Source of the DNA: CADEDV01 sp048498035 | GTDB taxonomy: Bacteria > Bacteroidota > Bacteroidia > Chitinophagales > Chitinophagaceae | Direction of reading: 5' to 3' | DNA length: 64,000 nt | Assembly (NCBI GenBank): GCA_048498035.1 | Contig: JBEHYT010000022.1 | Location: 1 to 64,000 of the forward strand | Shown here: positions 8,913-17,836 of the stretch, piece by piece | Position numbering within the stretch: position 1 is the first letter of the stretch | Layout: each line of letters begins with the position of its first letter | Notes under the pieces: generated by a model | What the model saw: only the letters and a program-made list of their open reading frames with translations | Database searches by the model: none | What the model was told of the DNA's origin: nothing | Translations under genes and position numbers: made by a program

Positions 8913-10286
8913 ATGAAAAGGATTTTCGGCGTAGTCGCTTTCCTGGCTACTGCATTACTTTCTGTTGCGCAGCAAAATGATTCGATATTTATCCGCCGGT
9001 TGGCGGACCGCATACTTACCGATAACGGTGCATACACCGATCTTTATCACCTTACAAAAGACGTAGGTGCCAGGCTGGCCGGATCTCCCGGGATGGTAAA
9101 AGCGGAGCACTGGGGTTTGCAAACATTGCAGGAATTGCAGCCCAGCAACGCCTGGTTGCAGGAATGTATGGTGCCCCATTGGGTAAGAGGCGGTAAGGAT
9201 GAAGTAACAATTTCAACCGGAACCAAAACGGGTGGAAAAAAAGTACTGGACGTACTGGCCCTCGGAAACTCAATGGGCACTGGCGGCCGCGCTTTGCAGG
9301 CACCGGTGGTGCTGGTGAATAATTTTGATGAACTGGACGCAAAGAAAGACCAGGTGCAGGGGAAGATCGTTTTCTATAATTATCATTTCAACCCCACTTT
9401 CATCAATACGTTTGAAGCCTACAGCGACGCGGTCAGATATCGCGGCCAGGGACCTAGTCGCGCGGCGCGCTATGGAGCTGTTGGTGTAATTATCCGGAGC
9501 ATGAGCCATGGTATGAATAATGTACCGCATACCGGAGCTACGCGGTACGACACTACATTGCCAAAAATACCTGCGGTAGCGGTTGGACTGCAGGATGCTG
9601 ACTGGCTGGCGAATCAAATTGCAGCGGGTCCCGTTGCAGCCACGCTAAAAACGAATGGACATTTTCTGCCCGATACCATTGGCCATAATGTAATTGCCGA
9701 GCTAACGGGTGCTGAGTTCCCCGATGAGTTTATTACGGTGGGTGGTCACCTCGACAGTTGGGATGTATGCGAGGGTGCGCAGGATGACGGAGCAGGAATT
9801 GTACAAACCATTGAAATACTCCGCGCATTTCGTGCATTGGGTTATACACCCAAACACAGTATCAGGTTTGTTTTATTTATGAATGAGGAAAACGGCTCGC
9901 GCGGCGGCGCTAAATATGCAGAAGAAGCGAAAGCAAAGGGCGAAAAACACATTTTCGCGTTGGAAAGTGATGAAGGCGGTTTTACGCCACGTGGTGTTGG
10001 TATAACGGGCACTGCAGCTCAATTGCAAAAGATTGCAGGATGGAATAAATTGATCGCGCCCTATGGCGCGAGTGAATTGCGGGCCGGTGGCGGCGGTGCA
10101 GATGTAGGACCCTTAAACCAACTATTGGGTACGGCAACGGCCAACGTATTCCCGGACTCCCAGCGTTACTTCGACTTTCACCATGCCCGCAACGATGTGT
10201 TTGAGGCGGTAAACAAGCGTGAACTGGAACTGGGCGCAGTAAATATGGCCATCCTTGTGTACCTCGTGGATCAATATGGTCTTTAG
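8913..10286 (+). CDS. M28-family zinc metallopeptidase (carboxypeptidase Q-like)
   Basis: A 457-residue exported peptidase with an N-terminal signal (MKRIFGVVAFLATALLSVAQ). A PA-like insert occupies about 120-260. The M28 zinc site follows: GGHLDSWDVCEGAQDDGAG (His, Asp, bridging Asp), FMNEENGSRGG (Glu pair: catalytic and ligand), LESDEGG (Asp) and FDFHHARNDVFE (His). This matches plasma glutamate carboxypeptidase/carboxypeptidase Q-type dipeptidases. It has no T9SS sorting domain, so it is probably periplasmic. Its stop overlaps the convergent M1 aminopeptidase stop by four bases. Substrate range cannot be read from the sequence. Confidence 0.9.
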   Translation: MKRIFGVVAFLATALLSVAQQNDSIFIRRLADRILTDNGAYTDLYHLTKDVGARLAGSPGMVKAEHWGLQTLQELQPSNAWLQECMVPHWVRGGKDEVTISTGTKTGGKKVLDVLALGNSMGTGGRALQAPVVLVNNFDELDAKKDQVQGKIVFYNYHFNPTFINTFEAYSDAVRYRGQGPSRAARYGAVGVIIRSMSHGMNNVPHTGATRYDTTLPKIPAVAVGLQDADWLANQIAAGPVAATLKTNGHFLPDTIGHNVIAELTGAEFPDEFITVGGHLDSWDVCEGAQDDGAGIVQTIEILRAFRALGYTPKHSIRFVLFMNEENGSRGGAKYAEEAKAKGEKHIFALESDEGGFTPRGVGITGTAAQLQKIAGWNKLIAPYGASELRAGGGGADVGPLNQLLGTATANVFPDSQRYFDFHHARNDVFEAVNKRELELGAVNMAILVYLVDQYGL

Positions 10287-12247
10287 CGGACTGTAAACAA
10301 TATCGTTTTTCCTGATTGCTCATTCCCCAACCATAAAAGGTAAGCGCCCGGGGGCAGCTGGGCTGTTACCGATTGAGAAGTTGCGCCTGGCGAAAGTGCC
10401 TGTTGCCGCAAAATTCTTCCCGTCGCATCCAGCACCCGCAAACGGGTATATTGATTTGCGGGGAAGCGAACTTCAAAGCTTCCTGAATTGGGATTCGGAA
10501 AAAGCTGGACACCCGTGGGTGTAGTGCCGGGATCTGTAACAGCGGTAGTGATAGAACCTGTTTTATTGATCACCCAATTATTGGGATCTACAACTATGCC
10601 GGTTGGGATTCGATTGGAACGGAACTTGAAAAGCTGGTTGTTTTGTGTAAGATTGATTTTGACCGTGGTATCTCCACTTGTGGTGTGAAAAGTGAATTCA
10701 TACAAGCCCTTGAAGAATGGCGTGATGGAAGGAGCGCTGACCGTTTGATTTACATAAAGCGCCAGGCTATCACCCTGCTTTGAATAATCCACGTTGAACG
10801 TAGGGTAACCTTCTCCATAATACCATTGGTTGAAAAAATCAGCGAAGCTTCTGCCACAAACCGTTTCCGCTACGTGCCGGAAATCATCCGCAGTGGCTAC
10901 GGAGTCGTTGAATTGCTGAAGATAGCTGCGAAAAGTTTGAAAAAATTTATTGTCGTCCTGCATCTCGAAACGTAAAGTGTGCAGGATGGCAGAACCTTTG
11001 TCGTAGGTGAGCCGTCCGCTGAAGATCCGGTTTTCATCAAAGATGGATGCATCCGGCACAAATACGCTCCCATTGGGCTGGCTCATTACACTGTTGTGAA
11101 TGCTGTTCATGTAGCTGGCCGGTGTATACCCGGGAAAAAGAGAAGGCAATTGCTCAATCATCAGGTATTCTGTGTAGGCTGCAAAGCCTTCATTTACCCA
11201 GATATGATTCCAGGTGGCGCAGGTTACCTGGTCGCCAAACCACTGGTGTCCCAGTTCGTGTGCGATAATGGTGGGATCAAAGGTGCTCATTGTACTCATG
11301 GTTTGATGTTCCATGCCACCACCGATATTGGCATAGCAATGCCCGTATTTTTCCAGGTGCCAGGGATAAAGGCCGTAGAGTTCGCTTAGCTTTTCAATAA
11401 AAGCGGGCGTTTTATCGAGGTTGGATTTTATAGAGTTGAGATAACTGCTGTTGTTTACAATATAATGTTGCACCAGGATGGAGTCTGGCGCTATTGCTGC
11501 AGGTTTTGCGTAATTGCGATAGTCAGTATAGTTGCCTACGGAAAAGCTGGGCATATAATAACTCATCTTGTACCGTGTTTTCCATTGGTATTGTCTTTTT
11601 CCGCCGGGAAGATCTACAGTGTTTACCAGCAAGCCGTTTGACCCGGCCAGGTAAGCTGCATCCGTCGTTATCCAGATATCTGCAGAGTCGATCTTGTCGC
11701 CCAGTAATTGTTTAACAGGAAACCATTCACGCGCCTGGTAACTTTCTGAAAGCGACGCCGTGTATTGCAACCCGTTACTTGAAACGGTACCTGCAAAAAT
11801 CCCGGCTGCGCTGGTGAGGCCATGATAGAAGAACAGGGCGTTAACGGTACTTCCTACGGGTAACGAAGGGCTTATCCGCACAAAGACATGATCGGCGGAT
11901 TGCGAGAAGCTGGTGGTTTTGATATTATTGATAAACACGGAATCCACTGTAATATTAGACCGGAGTTCACAGATAAACGAGTCGAGCGATTGCGTTACGA
12001 TGGCGCGGGTAAGGCAGGATCCGCTGATGTTCCGGTTGTTGGGCAGCACGGAAATATCGAGCTTGAGGTAGCGAACATCGTATTTGTTCATGGACGGATA
12101 CTGGAAATACTGCACACGTTGGGCTGCGGCGGGGCTCTGGGAATGGTTTTGTTTTTCATAGTCGGCAGCGGGGCGCTCTACTTGTGGTTGTGCAACTGCA
12201 ATACCCGCCAGAAAGCAAAAAATGCCCAAAAATGCGAGATTTCTCAT
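10283..12247 (-). CDS. M1-family aminopeptidase with T9SS sorting domain
   Basis: The 654-residue secreted metallopeptidase has a signal peptide (to about residue 19), a beta-rich N-domain and an M1 catalytic domain. That domain contains GGMEHQT (about 309-315, the GAMEN-type exopeptidase motif), HELGHQW (zinc ligands about 330 and 334, catalytic Glu 331) and the third ligand in NEGFAAYTEYL (Glu about 353). The last 75 residues are a type A T9SS C-terminal domain beginning VQLFPNPNSGSFEV, so the enzyme should be exported by T9SS and attached at the surface or released. A good promoter lies just upstream. It probably trims extracellular peptides for uptake. Confidence 0.93.
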   Translation of the reverse strand: MRNLAFLGIFCFLAGIAVAQPQVERPAADYEKQNHSQSPAAAQRVQYFQYPSMNKYDVRYLKLDISVLPNNRNISGSCLTRAIVTQSLDSFICELRSNITVDSVFINNIKTTSFSQSADHVFVRISPSLPVGSTVNALFFYHGLTSAAGIFAGTVSSNGLQYTASLSESYQAREWFPVKQLLGDKIDSADIWITTDAAYLAGSNGLLVNTVDLPGGKRQYQWKTRYKMSYYMPSFSVGNYTDYRNYAKPAAIAPDSILVQHYIVNNSSYLNSIKSNLDKTPAFIEKLSELYGLYPWHLEKYGHCYANIGGGMEHQTMSTMSTFDPTIIAHELGHQWFGDQVTCATWNHIWVNEGFAAYTEYLMIEQLPSLFPGYTPASYMNSIHNSVMSQPNGSVFVPDASIFDENRIFSGRLTYDKGSAILHTLRFEMQDDNKFFQTFRSYLQQFNDSVATADDFRHVAETVCGRSFADFFNQWYYGEGYPTFNVDYSKQGDSLALYVNQTVSAPSITPFFKGLYEFTFHTTSGDTTVKINLTQNNQLFKFRSNRIPTGIVVDPNNWVINKTGSITTAVTDPGTTPTGVQLFPNPNSGSFEVRFPANQYTRLRVLDATGRILRQQALSPGATSQSVTAQLPPGAYLLWLGNEQSGKTILFTVR

Positions 12248-12266
12248 GGAATGAAGATTTATCCTT

Positions 12267-12296
12267 CAAAGATAGGGACGGGCTGTAATTGACAAA
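12267..12296 (-). promoter_or_regulatory. Bacteroidota-type promoter of the M1 aminopeptidase gene
   Basis: On the minus strand, TTTG (12296-12293), an 18-base spacer, then TATCTTTG (12274-12267) match the -33/-7 consensus TTTG...TAnnTTTG. The predicted start, near 12261, leaves a leader of roughly 14 bases. Confidence 0.7.
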
Positions 12297-12493
12297 AAAT
12301 GGCCTCTGGAGGAGTTGGGGAGCTGTTCTTGTTGCCCGGCGGAGGTAATTTTGAGTTCCGGTTAGGTGAAACGTGATTGCCTGGGTTTCCAATTCATTGA
12401 CTTTCAGTGCCGGTAGACTCAATCGGTCAGGATGCTGTGGAGCGGAAACTGCCCGCCGATAACTTCCCAGGTTAGTTGTAAGAGACGCCTTTG

Positions 12494-13828
12494 CTATGGC
12501 GCCAGCAGGGCATTTATTGCTGAAAGGCTTGCAGCAAACGGGAAACTGTTTACAATTTTTTCCATCTGCTTTCCTATAGCTGCTGTTTCGAGGTTGCCGA
12601 TACTTCCTTCATGGGTGTGATGCACCTCGGTGCTGTACTGGTAGTTCCCGGCTTCGATGTCGAGCCCGATTTTTTTATAAGCGTCGCGAAATGGCATCCC
12701 CTGGTTTACCAGTTTATTTACTTCTTCCACGCTAAACAGGTATTTGTATTTTTCGCTGGCAAGGATATCTTTTTCTATGTTGATATTGGAAAGCATCAGC
12801 CCGGCCATACTGATACAGTTGCGCAATTGCTGAAATGCCGGGAATAGATGTTCTTTCAATAATTGCAAATCCCGGTGATACCCCGAAGGCAGGTTGGTGG
12901 TCATCAGCATAATCTCGTTGGGCAACGCCTTGATACGATTACAATGACTGCGGATCAGCTCAAATACATCCGGATTTTTTTTGTGCGGCATAATGCTGCT
13001 GCCGGTGGTAAGTTCTGCCGGGAAACTGATAAACCCGAAATTCTGGTTCAGGTACAGGCATGCATCCATACTCAGCCGCGAAAGGGTATCAGCGATATTT
13101 GCCAATCCCTGTGCTACTACACGTTCTGCTTTGCCACGGCCCATTTGCGCATATACCACATTGTAATTAAGCGATTCAAATCCCAAAAGTTGCGTGGTAA
13201 GCGTTCGGTTGATGGGAAAGGAAGAACCATAGCCGGCAGCTGATCCGAGCGGATTTTTGTTGACTACGTCGTATGCCGCCCGTAAGGTAATTAGATCGTC
13301 TACCAGGCTTTCGGCATAGGCGCCAAACCAAAGGCCAAAAGAAGAGGGCATGGCCAATTGAAGATGTGTGTAGCCGGGCAGCAGGTGATCTTTATATCGT
13401 TCACTCTGTTCCTGCAGCAGTTTGAAAAATTCATGCACCGCATGCACTGTTTTTTCCAGCTCAGCGCGCATAAAAAGTTTTACGTCCACCAGCACCTGGT
13501 CGTTGCGGCTGCGGGCGCTATGGATTTTTTTCCCGGTATCGCCCAATTTTTGTGTAAGTATAAGTTCTACCTGTGAATGGATGTCTTCCACATCGTCCTG
13601 TAAGATAAGTTCACCTGCGGCAGCCTGTTGATAAATGGCCTGCAGTTCCCGGCGAAGCTGGAGGTACTCATCCTGCGTCAGCAATCCCACTGATTGTAAC
13701 ATCTGTGTATGTGCAAGGGAGCCGAGTACATCAAAGGCCGCCAGGTAGGCATCCATCTCGCGGTCTTTTCCCACGGTGAAGGTTTCAACTTCTTTTAATG
13801 ATGCCTTGTCTTTTTGCCAGAGTTTCAT
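12494..13828 (-). CDS. argH: Argininosuccinate lyase
   Basis: ArgH splits argininosuccinate into arginine and fumarate, the last step of the pathway. The 444-residue protein of the fumarase/aspartase superfamily carries SARSRNDQV (about 105-113), LPGYTHLQLAMPSSFG (catalytic His region) and the signature TGSSIMPHKKNPD (about 280, flexible loop with the catalytic Ser). It is the last gene of the nine-gene minus-strand arginine operon, 15 bases after the argE-type gene. Length is slightly below the common 455-460 residues but all signature blocks are present. Confidence 0.96.
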   Translation of the reverse strand: MKLWQKDKASLKEVETFTVGKDREMDAYLAAFDVLGSLAHTQMLQSVGLLTQDEYLQLRRELQAIYQQAAAGELILQDDVEDIHSQVELILTQKLGDTGKKIHSARSRNDQVLVDVKLFMRAELEKTVHAVHEFFKLLQEQSERYKDHLLPGYTHLQLAMPSSFGLWFGAYAESLVDDLITLRAAYDVVNKNPLGSAAGYGSSFPINRTLTTQLLGFESLNYNVVYAQMGRGKAERVVAQGLANIADTLSRLSMDACLYLNQNFGFISFPAELTTGSSIMPHKKNPDVFELIRSHCNRIKALPNEIMLMTTNLPSGYHRDLQLLKEHLFPAFQQLRNCISMAGLMLSNINIEKDILASEKYKYLFSVEEVNKLVNQGMPFRDAYKKIGLDIEAGNYQYSTEVHHTHEGSIGNLETAAIGKQMEKIVNSFPFAASLSAINALLAP

Positions 13829-13843
13829 GGTAGAAATATGTTT

Positions 13844-14923
13844 TTACAAAAGTTTACCTGCGCCGTTCAGCAGATCGATATAACCTTTCACACCCTGTTT
13901 TATTTCTTCAAGATAGATAAATTCGTTGGCGGTGTGGCTCCTTGCAGAATCCCCGGGCCCCATTTTCAATGCGGGAAACGGCATCAGGGCTTTGTCGGAT
14001 GTAGTGGGTGAGCCATAGTAGCTGCGTCCCATCGCGATACCCGATTGCACGAGTGGGTGGTCCAGGGAAATGGAAGATGAACGTAACCTGGTACTCCGTG
14101 GCTGTACTTCTGAGGCAACCTCCTTTGTAATCACTTCAAGTATATCTTCGAAGCTATAGCATTCATTTACGCGAATGTCAACCACAAATTTACATTGTGC
14201 AGGTACTACATTGTGTTGACGATTCTCTGTTTCAATTACGGTTACGTTCATCTTAACCGGCCCCAGCAGGTCAGATACTTTGGGAAACCGGTAGGAGAGG
14301 AACCATTCGACGTCTGTTATGGCTTTATAAATAGCGTTTTCTCCTTCTTCGCGGGCTGCGTGTCCTGCCTGCCCGTGTGCGGTGCAGTCGAGTACCATCA
14401 GGCCACGTTCGGCAACAGCCAGGTTCATGAGGGTGGGTTCACCAACCACCGCGGCGTCAATAGGCGGAAGCTGCGGCAGTATCAGTTCCACGCCGCCGGT
14501 CCCTGAAATCTCTTCTTCCGCGGTTGCGGCCAGTACCAGGTTAAAGGGCAGATCTGTTGCATCGTGGAAATGTACAAATGCCGCGATCAGCGATACAAGG
14601 CAACCGCCTGCATCATTACTCCCCAGGCCGTACAATTTCTCATCTTTCACAATTGGTGTAAACGGATCCAATGTATATCCCTTATTGGGTTTAACAGTGT
14701 CGTGGTGTGAATTGAGAAGAATAGTAGGAAGGTCGGGGTTGAAGTGAGTGTTAGTTGCTATGATATTGTTTGCCGTCTGGCTAAAGCGAATATTTTCTTT
14801 TGCCAGAAAATCAGCTATGATCGCAGCTGTGCCGGCCTCTTCACGGCTGAACGATGGTGTTGCGATCAGCGTTTTGAGCAGTTCAAATGCTTTCTGTTGT
14901 AATATCGGCAGGTCATTTTTCAT
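13844..14923 (-). CDS. argE: N-acyl-citrulline/acylornithine deacylase (M20, ArgE-type)
   Basis: A 359-residue M20 metallohydrolase. Metal ligands are visible in LNSHHDTVKP (His), GSNDAGGCL (bridging Asp), AATAEEEISG (catalytic and ligand Glu) and VVGEPT (Glu/Asp region). A dimerisation lid domain follows. In Bacteroidota, where carbamoylation precedes deacylation, this enzyme removes the acyl group from N-acetyl- or N-succinyl-citrulline rather than from N-acetylornithine; I infer that here from the neighbouring argF'. The start overlaps the end of argB by 11 bases, implying translational coupling. Confidence 0.88.
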   Translation of the reverse strand: MKNDLPILQQKAFELLKTLIATPSFSREEAGTAAIIADFLAKENIRFSQTANNIIATNTHFNPDLPTILLNSHHDTVKPNKGYTLDPFTPIVKDEKLYGLGSNDAGGCLVSLIAAFVHFHDATDLPFNLVLAATAEEEISGTGGVELILPQLPPIDAAVVGEPTLMNLAVAERGLMVLDCTAHGQAGHAAREEGENAIYKAITDVEWFLSYRFPKVSDLLGPVKMNVTVIETENRQHNVVPAQCKFVVDIRVNECYSFEDILEVITKEVASEVQPRSTRLRSSSISLDHPLVQSGIAMGRSYYGSPTTSDKALMPFPALKMGPGDSARSHTANEFIYLEEIKQGVKGYIDLLNGAGKLL

Positions 14924-15704
14924 TCAGAATAGTTGTGCCGGAAGTGCCGGCAACCAGTTCCAGGAGTTGTTCGGCTTTTCCGATGATTACTTTTTCCACG
15001 CCGCTTTGCAGTGCGGTGAAGGCGTTATCCAGTTTTGGGATCATACCTGCGAATATTTTTTCACGGGCTTTGAGTTGTTGATAATAGGAAGGCCGCAATT
15101 CATTGACAACGGTGGCATCGTCGTTTGCATCGAGCAGCACGCCGCTTTTTTCAAAGGTGTAAATGAGGCTTACATTATACAATCCGCTCATTGCCTTGGC
15201 CAGCTCCTGTGCTATGGTATCGGCGTTGGTATTGAGAAGTTGCCCGTCCTGGTTGTGCGTAATGGGCGCCATTACCACGGAGATGCCCTGTTGCAGGAGA
15301 TTTTGAAGCAAAACGGTGTTGATCGCATCTACATCACCTACAAAACCGTAATCCAGCACCGGGTGTTTACGTTTATGGGCAAGGATCACATCTCCATCTG
15401 CGCCGCAAAGCCCAATGGCGTTGCAGTGATGCGCCTGCAGGGCGGCTACGATATTTTTATTTACGTAGCCTGCATACACCATTGTCACAATTTTCAGTGT
15501 TTCCGCATCGGTGATCCGGCGACCATCTACCAGTTGCTGCTGTACGCCAAGTTTTTCTGCCAGCCGTGTTGCCAGTTTGCCACCGCCGTGTACTAATATT
15601 TTGGCACCGTCCAGCGCGGCAAAAGTGGCCAGGAAGCCGGCCAGCTTTTGGTCATCGTCAATAATATTTCCACCAATTTTTATTACGTGCAACTGCTGCA
15701 TCAT
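14913..15704 (-). CDS. argB: Acetylglutamate kinase-family enzyme
   Basis: The amino-acid kinase-fold enzyme phosphorylates the gamma-carboxyl of N-acylglutamate. At 263 residues it has IKIGGNIIDDDQ (phosphate-binding Lys), LVHGGGKLATRLAEKLG (substrate loop), GLCGADGDV and a C-terminal GMIPKLDNAFTALQSGVEKV block (ATP-binding Lys). It is a short ArgB without the N-terminal helix of arginine-inhibited hexameric enzymes, so feedback inhibition through that helix is unlikely. One base separates it from the argF' stop. Acetyl versus succinyl preference cannot be read from this protein alone. Confidence 0.94.
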   Translation of the reverse strand: MMQQLHVIKIGGNIIDDDQKLAGFLATFAALDGAKILVHGGGKLATRLAEKLGVQQQLVDGRRITDAETLKIVTMVYAGYVNKNIVAALQAHHCNAIGLCGADGDVILAHKRKHPVLDYGFVGDVDAINTVLLQNLLQQGISVVMAPITHNQDGQLLNTNADTIAQELAKAMSGLYNVSLIYTFEKSGVLLDANDDATVVNELRPSYYQQLKAREKIFAGMIPKLDNAFTALQSGVEKVIIGKAEQLLELVAGTSGTTILNEK

Positions 15705-15705
15705 C

Positions 15706-16668
15706 TTATTGCGCGGTTTGTAAAATGTTAGACAAAACGGCCTGCGCCGCCCATACGCGGTTGGAGGCCTGCCTGGTTACAACGCTGTTAGGTCCGTCCA
15801 GCACTTCGTCGCTCAGTTCCACATTTCTTCTTACCGGCAGGCAGTGCATCACTTTTGCCTGGTTAGTAAGCGCCAGTTTATCGTTGGTAAGCATCCATTT
15901 GGGATCGCTTTCATAGATCTTCCCATAGTCGTTAAAAGTGCTCCAGTTTTTTACATAGATAAAATCAGCACCGGCCAGGGCTTCTTCCTGGTTATGTGTG
16001 ATGGTGGCGCCTTGCGTAAATTGCTCGTCCAGTTCATAATCTTCCGGGTGAGTGATCACGAAGTCGGCTTCACCCCAGGCAGTTACCCATTGTGAAAAGC
16101 TATTGGCCACGCATTGTGGCAATGGTTTTACGTGGGGAGCCCAGCTCAAAACGATCTTTGGTTTTTTTACTGGTTTTTCCTGCAGGCATTCCTGTATGGT
16201 GATAATATCTGTAAGGCTTTGGAGGGGGTGAAGCGTAGCGCTTTCCAGGCTTACCACGGGTATGCCGGCATATTTAATAAACTGGCGAATATAAAGCTCA
16301 CTATAGTCGTCTTCACGATTTTTAAGTGAAGGAAATGTGCGGATGGCCAGGATGTCGAAATAGTTGCCAAACACGGGAGCTGCATCTTTAACGTGCTCAA
16401 CGGTGTTGCCGCTCATGATTGCTTCTTCATCAAATTCCAGCGCCCATCCTTCGCTGCCAACGTTGAATACAATTGCTTCCATGCCCAGGTTTTGGGCTGC
16501 TATCTGTGTACTCAGTCTTGTACGCATACTCGGATTGAGAAAAAGACAGCCTACGCGCTTATTGGTTCCGAGGGTCTTGTCGCGGAAGGGATCATGTTTG
16601 TACGCAAGTGCGTTTTCGACCAATTGGTTGATGTTGTCTACATCGTGAACGGAGATGAACTTTTTCAA
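15706..16668 (-). CDS. argF': N-acylornithine carbamoyltransferase, predicted N-succinylornithine type
   Basis: The enzyme transfers carbamoyl phosphate to N-acylated ornithine, giving N-acyl-citrulline. Motifs: FLNPSMRTRLS (carbamoyl-phosphate loop), ATLHPLQSLTD, WAPHVKPLPQ, VKNW and MHCLPVRRN. The first ATG in the frame (16743) lies inside argD and adds 25 residues unlike the family. A TTG at 16668 gives MKKFISVHDV at 320 residues, matching the Bacteroides SOTCase start, so I use it. With that start residue 90, in SGNTVEHV, is Val. It aligns without gaps with Pro90 of B. fragilis SOTCase and Glu92 of Xanthomonas AOTCase, the residue that sets succinyl versus acetyl preference. Val there favours succinylornithine. 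Confidence 0.9.
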   Translation of the reverse strand: MKKFISVHDVDNINQLVENALAYKHDPFRDKTLGTNKRVGCLFLNPSMRTRLSTQIAAQNLGMEAIVFNVGSEGWALEFDEEAIMSGNTVEHVKDAAPVFGNYFDILAIRTFPSLKNREDDYSELYIRQFIKYAGIPVVSLESATLHPLQSLTDIITIQECLQEKPVKKPKIVLSWAPHVKPLPQCVANSFSQWVTAWGEADFVITHPEDYELDEQFTQGATITHNQEEALAGADFIYVKNWSTFNDYGKIYESDPKWMLTNDKLALTNQAKVMHCLPVRRNVELSDEVLDGPNSVVTRQASNRVWAAQAVLSNILQTAQ

Positions 16669-16696
16669 TTTCGCTGCGATATTAGTTGTAAAAAAA

Positions 16697-17836
16697 TCAG
16701 GCAAATGCGGCCAGTTCCGTCTGTAACGCTTCAATGAAATCAACCGCGTCTCTTTTTTTAAGCGCCAGTGAAGGAAGCAGCCGGATTACATTTGGTTTGG
16801 CTTCGCCTGTAAATATTTTTTGTGTCATCAGCAGGTTTTTGCGTAGCTCTTTATGTTCTTCGGCAACGTCAAATCCAATCATCAGGCCGCGTCCGCGAAC
16901 ATTGCTGATTTGTGGGATTGCTTCCAGTTCGTCTCGCAGGTATTTGCCAACCATTACGGCGTTACCCATGAGTTTTTCAGATTCTATTATTTCCAGTACG
17001 GCAAGCGCAGCGGCGCAAGCCGTTGGGTTTCCGCCAAAGGTTGTTCCCAACTGGAAATGCTTTGGCCGGATATGCGGCGCTACAATAATGCCTGCTACCG
17101 GGAAACCATTTCCCATTCCTTTGGCCATGGTGTAGATGTCTGCGTTGACGCCTGCGAAATCATGGCTGAAAAATTTGCCGCTTCTTCCGTAGCCGCACTG
17201 TACGCTGTCTGCGATATATACAGCTCCATACTCATCGCAAAGGGAGCGGATCTTTTTCAGGAAGCTTTCTTCTGCGATGTTGATACCGCCAACACCCTGA
17301 ATTCCTTCAATGATGACGGCTGCAATTTGTTTCCCCTGGGCTTTAAACACGTCTTCCAGTGCATCTTCATCATTAAATGGCGAAAAGATAACGTTGTCCG
17401 TTTCATTCACCGGCGCCACGTAGTTCTTATTATCAGTAGCTGCTACCGCCAGGGAAGTGCGCCCGTGAAAGGATTTGCTAAAGGCAACTATTTTTTTCCG
17501 GCCCGTATGGAAGGATGCAAGTTTAAGTGCGTTTTCATTGGCTTCAGCGCCACTGTTGCAAAGAAATAGCTGGTAGTCGGTTTTGCCGGATACTTTCCCA
17601 AGTTTTTCCGCAAGTTCCTGTTGAATGGGTAAACGGACAGAATTGGAATAGAAGGCGATTTTTTCCAATTGATCTTCGATGCGCTGCACCCAGTGCGGAT
17701 GAGTATGCCCGATGCTGATCACGGCATGACCGCCGTAAAGATCAAGGTATTGCTCTCCCTTATCGTCCCACACATAAGATCCTTTTGCCTTTACAACCGT
17801 TACGTTGTTGATCGGGTAAACGTCGAATAGATTCAT
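16697..17836 (-). CDS. argD: Acylornithine aminotransferase
   Basis: A class III PLP aminotransferase (379 residues) that interconverts N-acylglutamate semialdehyde and N-acylornithine. It shows DLYGGHAVISIGHTHP, the SGAEANENALKLA phosphate-binding block, FHGRTSLAVAATDN, the acidic IIEGIQGVGG, DSVQCGYGRSG (PLP Asp region) and the Schiff-base Lys in YTMAKGMGNGFPVAG. It abuts the DUF1343 gene with no gap and is followed after 28 bases by the argF' TTG start. Its place between argC and argF' fits the order of pathway steps. Confidence 0.95.
   Translation of the reverse strand: MNLFDVYPINNVTVVKAKGSYVWDDKGEQYLDLYGGHAVISIGHTHPHWVQRIEDQLEKIAFYSNSVRLPIQQELAEKLGKVSGKTDYQLFLCNSGAEANENALKLASFHTGRKKIVAFSKSFHGRTSLAVAATDNKNYVAPVNETDNVIFSPFNDEDALEDVFKAQGKQIAAVIIEGIQGVGGINIAEESFLKKIRSLCDEYGAVYIADSVQCGYGRSGKFFSHDFAGVNADIYTMAKGMGNGFPVAGIIVAPHIRPKHFQLGTTFGGNPTACAAALAVLEIIESEKLMGNAVMVGKYLRDELEAIPQISNVRGRGLMIGFDVAEEHKELRKNLLMTQKIFTGEAKPNVIRLLPSLALKKRDAVDFIEALQTELAAFA

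Noticed and set aside
12156..12422. An 88-codon minus-strand ORF upstream of the M1 aminopeptidase whose first residues (SLPALKVNELETQAITF) resemble Bacteroidota lanthipeptide leader sequences.
   Set aside because: It runs through the promoter and into the M1 gene in another frame, has no Cys/Ser/Thr-rich core after the leader, and no modification enzymes are nearby. Treated as chance or at best a remnant.
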